Shown piece after piece: positions 5,766 through 11,754 of a DNA stretch of 11,760 bases. Under the pieces are notes generated by a model, which did no database searches, was not told the DNA's origin, and was given only the letters and a program-made list of their open reading frames with translations. Numbering within the stretch: the first letter of the stretch is position 1; every line of letters starts with the position of its first letter. The position numbers were made by a program, and so were the translations under genes. This DNA is from Nitriliruptoraceae bacterium (GTDB lineage Bacteria > Actinomycetota > Nitriliruptoria > Nitriliruptorales > Nitriliruptoraceae), in contig SKTN01000354.1 of assembly GCA_007117945.1 (NCBI GenBank), positions 1-11,760 of the forward strand. The letters are read 5' to 3'.

Positions 5766-6813
5766 GGCCACCACCGGCGGCCAGGGCACGGGTGGTCTCG
5801 ACCCAGCGCTCCTTGAGCGCCGATGCCGCACCGGAGGCGAGCACCTCCCGGGCCCGCGTGAGGCCCGCCGCCAGATCGGGGACCGCGTCGGCGGCGAGCA
5901 GGCCCGCGGCGGCGTTGAGCGCGACGATGTCGGCCGCGGGGCCCGGCGCACCTGCGAGCACGGCGTCGGCGATGGCGACGTTGGTGGCGACGTCGCCACC
6001 CTGCAGGTCGGTCGGCTGGGCCGGCGCCAGCCCGAGCTCCGCCGGATCGAACCGTGTGGAGGTGACCTGCCCGTCGCGGACCTCCCACAGCTGGCTCGGC
6101 CCGGTGGTGGTGAGCTCATCGAGGCCGTCCTCGCCGCGGAACACCAGGGCGTGGCGGCGACCGAGCCGGGCCAGGGCCTCGGCCATCACCGGGGCGAGGC
6201 GGGCATCGGCCACCCCGACGGCCTGGAAGGGCACCTGCGCCGGGTTGGACAGGGGACCGAGCACGTTGAAGACGGTGCGGATGCCGAGCTGGAGGCGGAC
6301 CGGCGCCACGTGGCGCATCGCCGGGTGGAAGGACCGGGCGTAGAGGAAGGTGATGCCCAGTTCCGCGAGGCTGGCGGCGACGGCCGCGGGGGGCAGCTCG
6401 ATCGCCACACCCCACGCCTCGAGCAGGTCGGCGCTCCCGCAGCGTGAGGAGGCGGCCCGGTTCCCGTGCTTGGCCACGGGCACACCGGCCGCCGCGACCA
6501 CCACCGACGCGACGGTGGAGATGTTGAAGGTCCCGGCGCCGTCGCCGCCCGTGCCGACGATGTCGACCAGCGCCTCCCGGGCGGGTGCCGCCAGCTCCAG
6601 GGGGACGGCCTCGGCCTGCATCGCGCGGACGAAGCCGGCGATCTCCGCGGCCGCCTCCCCCTTGGCGCGCAGGGCGACCAACAGGCCCGCGACCTGGGAG
6701 GACTCCGCGTCACCGCGCATCAGCGTGCCCATGAGGGCGGCGGCGACGTCCTCGTCGAGGTCCTCACCTGCCAGCAGGTGCGTGAGCAGGCTCGGCCAGT
6801 GCACCTCGTTCAC
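5758..6813 (-). CDS. trpD: Anthranilate phosphoribosyltransferase
   Basis: Second step of tryptophan synthesis: joins anthranilate and PRPP to give N-(5-phosphoribosyl)anthranilate in the cytosol. Its 351 aa fit the family. The N-terminal helical domain spans about 1-75. The PRPP-binding signature GTGGDG is at 87-92, followed by NIST (97-100), KHGNRAASS (115-123), Gly126-Ser127 and the HPAMRHVAPVRLQLGIRTVFN segment that includes the anthranilate-contacting arginine. The metal-binding Asp-Glu pair is in EDGLDELT. All key motifs are intact. The GTG start at 6813 has GAGGAGGA 5 bases upstream. No other trp genes are in the window, so trpD stands alone, as in several actinobacteria. It lies 51 bp after a response-regulator gene, with a hairpin between them, and overlaps the tRNA-binding gene downstream. 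No leader peptide with Trp codons is visible. Confidence 0.96.
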   Translation of the reverse strand: MNEVHWPSLLTHLLAGEDLDEDVAAALMGTLMRGDAESSQVAGLLVALRAKGEAAAEIAGFVRAMQAEAVPLELAAPAREALVDIVGTGGDGAGTFNISTVASVVVAAAGVPVAKHGNRAASSRCGSADLLEAWGVAIELPPAAVAASLAELGITFLYARSFHPAMRHVAPVRLQLGIRTVFNVLGPLSNPAQVPFQAVGVADARLAPVMAEALARLGRRHALVFRGEDGLDELTTTGPSQLWEVRDGQVTSTRFDPAELGLAPAQPTDLQGGDVATNVAIADAVLAGAPGPAADIVALNAAAGLLAADAVPDLAAGLTRAREVLASGAASALKERWVETTRALAAGGGRG

Positions 6814-6836
6814 CGCGTCCTCCTCGGGCGTGCACC

Positions 6837-6855
6837 GCGGTCCCGGACGGACCGC
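6837..6855 (-). terminator. Hairpin between the response regulator and trpD
   Basis: GCGGTCC (6837-6843) and GGACCGC (6849-6855) form a perfect 7-bp stem with a 5-base loop, the tightest intergenic hairpin in the window. It starts 9 bases after the response-regulator stop and ends about 10 bases before the trpD ribosome-binding site. It may terminate or partly attenuate readthrough, or mark an RNA processing site. No T-run follows, so intrinsic termination is unproven. Confidence 0.45.
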
Positions 6856-6864
6856 ACAGCGGGA

Positions 6865-7308
6865 TCAGTCGCGGTCGCGCAGCGCCGTCGCCACCTGGGC
6901 GGCCGCCGAGCCCTTGTCGCCGTAGGGCGCGAGGGGCGCACCCTCCAGGGCCGTGACCCGACGTGCCAGGACGAAGGGGTCCACGGGCTTGAGCAGCAGC
7001 TCGTTGGCACCTGCCCACCGCCCCAGCCAGAGGTCCTGCTCCCGTGACGCGAGCACCAGGGAGGGTGTGGCCGCGAACTGGCCGAGGTCCGCCCGGGCCC
7101 GCAGGTCGTAGAGCACCGCGTACCCGCCCCGGGGCTGCAGGTCACCGTCCATCACGAGCAGGTCGTAGGTGGCGCCGTCCTCCAGCAGCCGCCGACGCGC
7201 CTGCTCGGCGCTGTCGGCCTCCTCCACCTCGATGTCGGGGCGCAACGCGAGCGCGCTCGTCGCACGCTGCCGCTCCTTGGCATCTTCGGACACGACCAGG
7301 ACCCGCAC
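6865..7308 (-). CDS. Stand-alone response-regulator receiver protein
   Basis: A 147-aa protein with a single CheY-like receiver domain over residues 1-120. The acidic pair is Glu8-Asp9, the phospho-acceptor Asp54 (LLVMDGD), the Thr/Ser switch Ser88 (VLASRE) and the conserved Lys107-Pro108 (LLLKPVD). These are all in register, so it should accept a phosphoryl group. After the receiver comes a short tail of about 25 residues ending in ATALRDRD; there is no DNA-binding or enzymatic output domain. Such proteins act by protein contact or as relays. The aromatic/switch region (YDLRARADLGQFAATP) is unusual and only loosely CheY-like. The GTG start at 7308 has GGAGGT 6 bases upstream. No histidine kinase gene is present, so it is an orphan regulator. 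It is divergent from the Usp-like gene across 156 bp and upstream of trpD; a functional link to tryptophan synthesis is not evident. Confidence 0.88.
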   Translation of the reverse strand: MRVLVVSEDAKERQRATSALALRPDIEVEEADSAEQARRRLLEDGATYDLLVMDGDLQPRGGYAVLYDLRARADLGQFAATPSLVLASREQDLWLGRWAGANELLLKPVDPFVLARRVTALEGAPLAPYGDKGSAAAQVATALRDRD

Positions 7309-7420
7309 GAGGTGACCTCCAGGGAGGGGTTCCGCGGTCGCCTACGGTAGCCGCTGCGCCCGCACCGGCGCCGTCGCCCGCAGCGCACCCTCCACCCGGT
7401 CGGCGACGTCCGCCGTGGCG

Positions 7421-7426
7421 TACCCT
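7421..7426 (+). promoter_or_regulatory. Possible -10 element for the usp-like/tusA-like operon
   Basis: TACCCT fits TANNNT and would give a leader of about 32 bases before the GTG at 7465, leaving room for the good GAGGAGG ribosome-binding site at 7453-7459. No recognisable -35 hexamer is seen. The 156-bp divergent region also holds ACGGTA (7344-7349), TACCGT on the other strand, a possible -10 for the response-regulator gene, and a loose inverted repeat at 7352-7358/7379-7385. Confidence 0.3.
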
Positions 7427-7464
7427 TGGGTCCTGGGTGACACCCCGAGCGTGAGGAGGCCGCG

Positions 7465-8721
7465 GTGGGCGACGAGCGGCCACGGACCCCCGATACCGGT
7501 ACCGGCACCGCGATCGGACGGTGCATCCTGGTCCCGGTCGCCAACCCCGCCTCGGTCCGCCCCCTGTTGGAGCTCGCCGCCGGCCTGGTCGACGTCGACG
7601 GCCGCATCGAGCTGCTCACGGTCCTGTCGCCCGACGTCGGCGCGGACGCCCACGCCGACGCCTGGCAGGGCATGGCCTCCGCGGAGGCCCTGGCCGCCAG
7701 CCTCGGGGTGGAGGCCCACGGCGAGGTGCGCACCCACCCGGCCCTCGGCGACGCCGTCGTGGCCGCCGTACGCGAACGCGGGGCGTCCCTGGTGCTGATG
7801 GGCTGGCGCGGTGCCAGCTCCACCACCGACGTCTTCGGCCGGCTGATCGACCACGTGGTCGGCCGCTCGGCTGCGCCCCTGGCCGTGGTGCGCCTCGGCG
7901 CCGTCGACCACGAACGCGTGGTGCTGCCGGTCTCCGCGGACCACCTCCTGCCGGGAGGCTCGGGGGGGCTGCAGCTGGCCGTCGATCTGGCCCGACGCCT
8001 CGGCGCGGGCACGCCGCGCCCCACCACGGTGCTCAGGACCGGGACCAGCGAGCTGGAGCTCCCGCCCGACCTCACCCGCGTCGCCGACCGGGTGCACCAC
8101 GATCCACGGCGCACCCATCAGGCCGTCGCCGCCCTGGCCCATCCCAGCGACCTGATCGTGGCCGCCGTCGCACCGACGGTCTCCGGGCTGCGGGCGGCCA
8201 CCACCCACCTCGCCTGGGCGGCGCCCGACGCCACGTTGCTGGTCGCCATCGACGTCGGCCCACGGGGTGAGCGCTCCCTGGCCGAGGCCGTCGCTGGCGC
8301 GGGACGCCCCGCTCCCCCGGCGCAACCGCGCACGGGCGCGGCCAGAGCGACACGGATCGTGGTCACCGTCCGACTCCCCGAGGACCACGACCTCACGCCC
8401 CGGGAGGTGGAGCGCGTCCTGGCCCGCTGTGGCCGTACGGACCACCTGATGGCGTGGTGGCCGGCCGGCGACACCGAGCCCCGGGTGCGGGTCAACGTGG
8501 AGCTCGCGGCCCGCGATCCGGACCGCGCGCTGGCACGGGTGATGTCCACGGTCGACGCCGCCGCCGAGCTCGCGGGTGCGGAGATCAGCTACGAGATCGA
8601 GCACCTGCCCGAGGGCAGCAGCCCGGACGGTGCCGTGGGGGTGTCCGAGGGTGATCTCAGCGTGCTGGCCCACGAGCCGGGCGAGCAGGCCACGACGCGA
8701 CGCGGCGGCGGACCACCGTGA
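7465..8721 (+). CDS. Tandem universal-stress-protein-like protein with uncharacterised C-terminal domain
   Basis: A 418-aa soluble protein with no membrane segments. Residues 19-148 are a Usp-like alpha/beta fold: the strand CILVPVANP with an LLELAAGLV helix, then LVLMGWRG and a helix ending PLAVVRLG. The nucleotide loop is atypical: Gly113-x-x-Gly116, eight residues, then Gly125-Arg126, instead of G-2x-G-9x-G-S/T. This resembles Usp domains attached to cation/proton antiporters and may not bind ATP. Residues about 150-270 look like a second, more degenerate Usp-like unit ending in TLLVAID. A Pro/Ala linker (about 275-295) leads to an unrecognised alpha/beta domain (about 298-390). The last 25 residues are polar and likely disordered. 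The GTG start has GAGGAGG 5 bases upstream. It overlaps the tusA-like gene by GTGA. Its function is unknown; a stress or sensory role is inferred from the family. Confidence 0.8.
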   Translation: MGDERPRTPDTGTGTAIGRCILVPVANPASVRPLLELAAGLVDVDGRIELLTVLSPDVGADAHADAWQGMASAEALAASLGVEAHGEVRTHPALGDAVVAAVRERGASLVLMGWRGASSTTDVFGRLIDHVVGRSAAPLAVVRLGAVDHERVVLPVSADHLLPGGSGGLQLAVDLARRLGAGTPRPTTVLRTGTSELELPPDLTRVADRVHHDPRRTHQAVAALAHPSDLIVAAVAPTVSGLRAATTHLAWAAPDATLLVAIDVGPRGERSLAEAVAGAGRPAPPAQPRTGAARATRIVVTVRLPEDHDLTPREVERVLARCGRTDHLMAWWPAGDTEPRVRVNVELAARDPDRALARVMSTVDAAAELAGAEISYEIEHLPEGSSPDGAVGVSEGDLSVLAHEPGEQATTRRGGGPP

Positions 8722-8966
8722 GTGATGCCACCTCCGGGACGACCGTCCACCACGTCGACGCGCGGGGGCTGCACTGTCCCCTGCCCGTGCAGGAGCTGTC
8801 GCGCGCGATCGCCGCAGCGGAGATCGGCGCCCTGGTCGAGCTCACGGCCACCGATCCCACGGCACGCATCGACGTGCCCGTGTGGTGCCGGCTGCAGCGC
8901 CACCGCCTGCGACGGATCACCGAGGTGGAGGGTGGCTGGCGGTTCCGGGTCGAGCGTGCGCGCTGA
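8718..8966 (+). CDS. TusA/SirA-family sulfur-carrier protein
   Basis: An 82-aa protein matching TusA over its length. The family motif DARGLHCPLPVQEL carries the catalytic Cys20 in CPxP, the residue that takes up persulfide sulfur. The second block, DPTARIDVPVWC (46-57), aligns with the TusA DPxxxxDIPxFC segment, so a second cysteine (Cys57) is present. The C-terminal strand GGWRFRVERA closes the fold. TusA proteins pass sulfur from cysteine desulfurases to tRNA thiolation and other sinks; related YedF/SirA-like members have other roles, so the acceptor is not known here. The GTG start overlaps the previous stop as GTGA, with only a weak GGCGGCGGA upstream, suggesting translational coupling to the Usp-like gene. 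No DsrEFH or TusBCD partners are in the window. Confidence 0.9.
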   Translation: MSDATSGTTVHHVDARGLHCPLPVQELSRAIAAAEIGALVELTATDPTARIDVPVWCRLQRHRLRRITEVEGGWRFRVERAR

Positions 8967-9002
8967 GCCCGCACCGTCCCGCACCGCGGATCCGGCGGCT
9001 GC

Positions 9003-9017
9003 GGCGGGGCCCCCGCC
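9003..9017. terminator. Possible terminator hairpin between convergent genes
   Basis: GGCGGGG (9003-9009) and CCCCGCC (9011-9017) are perfect inverted arms lying directly against the stop codon of the leftward orphan gene and 36 bases past the tusA-like stop. The one-base centre means the real loop would use some stem bases. There is no T-run. Such GC-only repeats arise easily in this genome, so the call is weak. Confidence 0.25.
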
Positions 9018-9560
9018 CTAGCCCTCGACGGCCGTGAGCACCTCGGCGATGTCCGCCGCGACCACCGCTGGCACCCGGCCGCCGTCCAGCGCCAGGTAGG
9101 CCCGCAGCCCCTCGGTGTCGACGTACAACCGGCCCGCCAGCCACAGGGGCTGCACCGCACCGCCGACCAGGTCCGCCCCGGCGCACACCGCCGCTTCCGG
9201 TGGCAGTTCCAGCACTGCCCGCACGACGCCGGGTTCGCGCCCCAGCGGCACCGCGGGGAGCGCTCCGCCCGTGGCCCAACGCGCAGCCAGGGTGTCCCAC
9301 ACCTGCTCGTAGCACTCCCAGGCGGCCTGGCTGCCCAGCGCCTCGAGGTCCGCGCCCGTCTCGTCCCTGATCGCCGCGAGGACCAGGGCGTGGACGGTCT
9401 CGGTGAGCTCCCCGCGGACCTGCTCCGGGGCGGCGAACACCCGCACCAGCCAACCCCGTCGACCGACGGTGGCACCCTCGATCCGTGCCACCACCGCGTC
9501 ACGCACCCCGGGGCTCCACACCTCACGCAGGATGCCGTCCCATCCCGAGGTGTCGTCCAT
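9018..9560 (-). CDS. Hypothetical protein, 180 aa
   Basis: I do not recognise this protein. It is acidic, soluble, without signal peptide or membrane segments, and has only two cysteines (Cys83 in WECYEQVWD and a second near residue 126 in AAVCAGAD). The first half is predicted helical and contains GWLVRVFAAPEQVRGEL; the second half has short hydrophobic strands (VRAVLELP, QPLWLAGRLYVDTEGLRAYLAL), giving an alpha/beta look. It is probably real. The ATG start at 9560 lies in the right place for a -10 like TAGCGT at 9591-9596, with GGAG about 11 bases upstream. The sequence reads as a well-ordered protein, while the opposite-strand frames do not. It stands alone between two rightward operons and converges on the tusA-like gene. 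No function is proposed. Confidence 0.72.
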   Translation of the reverse strand: MDDTSGWDGILREVWSPGVRDAVVARIEGATVGRRGWLVRVFAAPEQVRGELTETVHALVLAAIRDETGADLEALGSQAAWECYEQVWDTLAARWATGGALPAVPLGREPGVVRAVLELPPEAAVCAGADLVGGAVQPLWLAGRLYVDTEGLRAYLALDGGRVPAVVAADIAEVLTAVEG

Positions 9561-9590
9561 CCGTCCGTGCTCCCGTCCGCGACGCCTGGC

Positions 9591-9596
9591 ACGCTA
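9591..9596 (-). promoter_or_regulatory. Possible -10 element for the orphan 180-aa gene
   Basis: On the minus strand this reads TAGCGT, matching TANNNT, about 30 bases before the ATG at 9560, which would give a leader of some 24 bases. No clear -35 element is seen. The 90-bp divergent region has no equally good -10 for the rightward secreted-protein gene. Confidence 0.3.
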
Positions 9597-9650
9597 GCGA
9601 CCACCTGCCCGCAGCCCCTCCCCCAACGTCGGCACCACCCCGGAGCCACC

Positions 9651-10358
9651 GTGTCCAGGACCACACCCCGCCGCCGGGCCCCCGCGGCCCTGCTCCTCGC
9701 CCTGGCGGCGTGGGTGGCAACCGCCGCACCGGCCCACGCCCACGCCGCGGGTGAGCTGCCCCACGCCCGGCTCAGCGCCGAGGGCGACACCGTCACGGTG
9801 CACTGGACGGGAGCAGCCGACGACGCCGCCGACATGGTGGTCGCCGCGGGCCTGTGGGACGAGGAGGTGTTCCTGGCCTATCTCGACGTGCTCTTCGGCG
9901 GCGATGAGGCGCTGCTGCCCGATGCGGAGGAGATCGCGGCCGTCAGCAGCGACCCGCAGCTCGCCGCCTACCTCGAGGAGCGGGTCACGATCCGCCAGGA
10001 CGGCCAGGAGTGCGCCTCCCGGGCGGCACCCGCCGAGGACTTCCTCGCCGACGGGGCCACCATCACCTTCACCTGCCCCGAGCCCGTCGCCGAGGCCGAG
10101 GTGGAGATCACCCTCCTCCACGACCGCGATCCGGCCTACCGCACCTTCAGCGTGGACGGCACCGCGCAGTACGCCGTGCACACCGCGGCGCAGCCCGCCC
10201 ACCCCTGGGACTTCACCCTCGCCCAGGAGGCCGAGGGTGGGGTGGCCGTCACCGCCCTGCTGGCCGGCGCCGGCGTCGTGCTGGTGGGTGCGACCCTGGC
10301 CCTGACACGACTGTGGCGGACACCGGGCGGGCAGGCCCCGGCGAAGCGACGCCGGTGA
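9651..10358 (+). CDS. Secreted, C-terminally anchored protein paired with a NicO-type metal transporter
   Basis: A 235-aa protein with a Sec signal peptide: Arg-rich start, hydrophobic LLLALAAWVATAA, then an A-H-A cleavage site after about residue 30. Cleavage there would leave His31 as the mature N-terminus, with His38 nearby (HAAGELPH). The extracytoplasmic part (31-195) is acidic, rich in predicted beta strands, and has two cysteines (121 and 142) that could form a disulfide. A membrane segment at about 198-219 and a short basic tail (RTPGGQAPAKRRR) place the C-terminus in the cytoplasm. The GTG start has GGAG 5 bases upstream, and the stop overlaps the transporter start by GTGA. Because of this coupling it is inferred to bind or hand over the metal for the transporter, but no known metal-site signature is present and I do not recognise the family. 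Confidence 0.85.
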   Translation: MSRTTPRRRAPAALLLALAAWVATAAPAHAHAAGELPHARLSAEGDTVTVHWTGAADDAADMVVAAGLWDEEVFLAYLDVLFGGDEALLPDAEEIAAVSSDPQLAAYLEERVTIRQDGQECASRAAPAEDFLADGATITFTCPEPVAEAEVEITLLHDRDPAYRTFSVDGTAQYAVHTAAQPAHPWDFTLAQEAEGGVAVTALLAGAGVVLVGATLALTRLWRTPGGQAPAKRRR

Positions 10359-11170
10359 GCCCGCTCCCTCCGTGGACCGGCGCAGCGAGTTGGCTGCCCT
10401 TCGGCGATGACGTGGCCCTGGAGGCGGGCCTGCTCGAACTGGTGGACCGGCTGGCCGAGGGCACCCTGCTGCCCGTGGTCGGCGTGCTGCTGGCCGCCGG
10501 CATCGGCGCCCTCCACGCCCTGGGGCCGGGTCACGGCAAGCTGCTGATCGGCGGGTACCTGCTCGCCGGCCGCGGTCGTGCCCGTGACGCCCTCGCCCTC
10601 GGGGTCCTGGTGGCAGCGATGCACACCGTGTCCGTGCTGGTGCTCGCCAGCCTCCTGGCGGCCACCCAGCAGGCGGGGACCTCCCTGGTCGCGGAGACCG
10701 TGACCCGCCTGATCGCCGCAGCGAGCGTGACGGCGCTCGGGGTGGTGCTCGTCACCCGGGAGCTGCGCCGTCGGCGGCGCGCCCCCGACCACGTGCACGC
10801 CCACGACGACGCCGGGGCAGGTCACACCCACCTCCCACCGGCGGACCTCGCACCCCTGTCCCGCGCCGGCATCGCCGCGGTGGCGAGCACGGGGGGGCTG
10901 CTGCCGAGCCCCGCGGCCGTGCTCGTGCTGTTGACGCTGCTGGCGCTGGGCAGGCCGGTGCTCGGCATGGTGCTGGTGCTGGCCTTCGGCCTGGGCCTGG
11001 CCGCGACCCTGGCGGGTCTCGGCCTGCTGGTGCTGTCGGGGCGCACCGCCCTGGACCGCGCCACCACCACCCCGCGGGTGCAGCGGCTGCGCGCCGTGCT
11101 GCCCCTGGCCAGCGGCGCCGCGATCACCCTCGGCGGGCTGGTGCTGCTGGCCGCGGTGCTGCTGCCCTGA
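10355..11170 (+). CDS. NicO/RcnA-family nickel/cobalt transporter
   Basis: A 271-aa polytopic membrane protein with about six hydrophobic segments. The family signature HALGPGHGK is at 54-62, in a helix starting near residue 40, followed by LLIGGYLLAGRGRARDA. A second half-signature, AVASTGGLLPSPAAVLVLL, follows after the loop at about 173-190. The cytoplasmic loop between the halves holds a His/Asp cluster, DHVHAHDDAGAGHTH (145-159), typical of metal sensing or binding. RcnA exports Ni2+ and Co2+; other members import nickel, so direction cannot be decided from sequence. No urease, hydrogenase or cobalamin genes are nearby. The GTG start overlaps the secreted partner's stop by 4 bp. Its stop is 12 bp from the convergent erpA-like stop, and the small GC inverted repeat between them (11171-11181) has no T-run. 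Confidence 0.92.
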   Translation: MSPLPPWTGAASWLPFGDDVALEAGLLELVDRLAEGTLLPVVGVLLAAGIGALHALGPGHGKLLIGGYLLAGRGRARDALALGVLVAAMHTVSVLVLASLLAATQQAGTSLVAETVTRLIAAASVTALGVVLVTRELRRRRRAPDHVHAHDDAGAGHTHLPPADLAPLSRAGIAAVASTGGLLPSPAAVLVLLTLLALGRPVLGMVLVLAFGLGLAATLAGLGLLVLSGRTALDRATTTPRVQRLRAVLPLASGAAITLGGLVLLAAVLLP

Positions 11171-11182
11171 CCCGGGCCGGGC

Positions 11183-11554
11183 TCAGAAGGTCGCGCTGTC
11201 CCCGCAGGCGCAGGAGCCGCTGGAGTTGGGGTTCTCGATGGAGAAGCCCGAGGCTTCCAGGGACTCCTTCCAATCGATCACCGACCCACCGAGGTAGGGG
11301 GAGGACATCCGGTCGACCCGGATCGTGATGCCGTGCTGGGTCTCCTCGAGGTCACCGTCGAGCTGGCGGTCGTCGAAGAACAGCGCGTAGCGGAACCCGG
11401 CGCAACCACCCGCCTGCACGGCGACGCGCAGGGCGATGTCGTCGATGTCCGGCTGGTCGGAGAGGAAGCTGCGGACCTTGTCCGCCGCGGTCTCCGTCAG
11501 CGTGATGCCGGACGCGGTGTCGGTGCTGGTGTCCACGGTGGTGTCGGCGCTCAC
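11183..11554 (-). CDS. erpA: ErpA/IscA-type (HesB) iron-sulfur cluster carrier
   Basis: A 123-aa A-type carrier that accepts Fe-S clusters from the scaffold and passes them to target enzymes in the cytosol. The three ligand cysteines are Cys51 (QAGGCAGFRYALFFD), Cys115 and Cys117 (NPNSSGSCACGDS), with the family spacing of about 64 then 2. The core begins at ITLTETAADKV (about 17). Residues 1-15 are a Thr/Asp/Ser-rich tail of no known role. The GTG start at 11554 has GAGGAG about 5-7 bases upstream. In M. tuberculosis the ErpA-like Rv2204c lies, as I recall, in the same broad neighbourhood as trpD and the exonuclease-UvrC fusion. Nearby clients could include WhiB and the nuclease Cys cluster, but such carriers serve the whole cell. 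Confidence 0.94.
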   Translation of the reverse strand: MSADTTVDTSTDTASGITLTETAADKVRSFLSDQPDIDDIALRVAVQAGGCAGFRYALFFDDRQLDGDLEETQHGITIRVDRMSSPYLGGSVIDWKESLEASGFSIENPNSSGSCACGDSATF

Positions 11555-11700
11555 GGGGGCTCCTCAGGGTCGCTGCGTCGGGTGCCGGCCGCAGGCTGGA
11601 CGGGCACCGCTTCGTGGCGCTGGCAGTGTAGCGGCCACCTCCGGTCCGCCGCGGGGGGGCGTGACGCGGCAGCGCGGCCCGGGGTGCGGGTGGGCAGCGC
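11555..11700. other. Upstream region of the erpA-like gene, no gene seen
   Basis: No start signal or protein-like frame is convincing here. The frames that stay open are antisense to erpA or end at once. A minus-strand TACACT (11625-11630) could be a -10 element about 70 bases upstream of the GTG. No -35 hexamer is evident. A run of seven G lies near 11653-11659. The last part may include decayed sequence related to the remnant at 11701-11742. Confidence 0.4.
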
Positions 11701-11742
11701 GCGGGCGGGCTGCTGCTGCTCGGGGTGGTGCTGACCGCCTGA
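11701..11742 (+). pseudogene. Remnant resembling the 3' end of the NicO gene
   Basis: The last 13 codons before a TGA read AGGLLLLGVVLTA. They line up without gaps with the NicO C-terminus GGLVLLAAVLLP followed by TGA. In both places the stop is followed at the same distance by GGGCTCAGAA, the complement of a leftward gene ending in Phe-stop. In this frame a TGA at 11662-11664 cuts off any longer coding sequence and no start codon with a ribosome-binding site is seen, so it is not a gene by itself. It may be a decayed or partial tandem duplicate. Chance similarity between Leu-rich GC codons is the main alternative. Confidence 0.3.
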
Positions 11743-11754
11743 CCCCGGTGGGGC

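Noticed and set aside
7352..7385. Inverted repeat CGCTGCG/CGCAGCG as an operator between the response-regulator and Usp-like genes
   Set aside because: The arms are GC-rich, 20 bases apart, and not well placed relative to either promoter; likely background in this genome.
11333..11734. 133-aa rightward open frame over the erpA-like gene
   Set aside because: It is antisense to a clear ErpA/HesB coding sequence and has no recognisable protein features.
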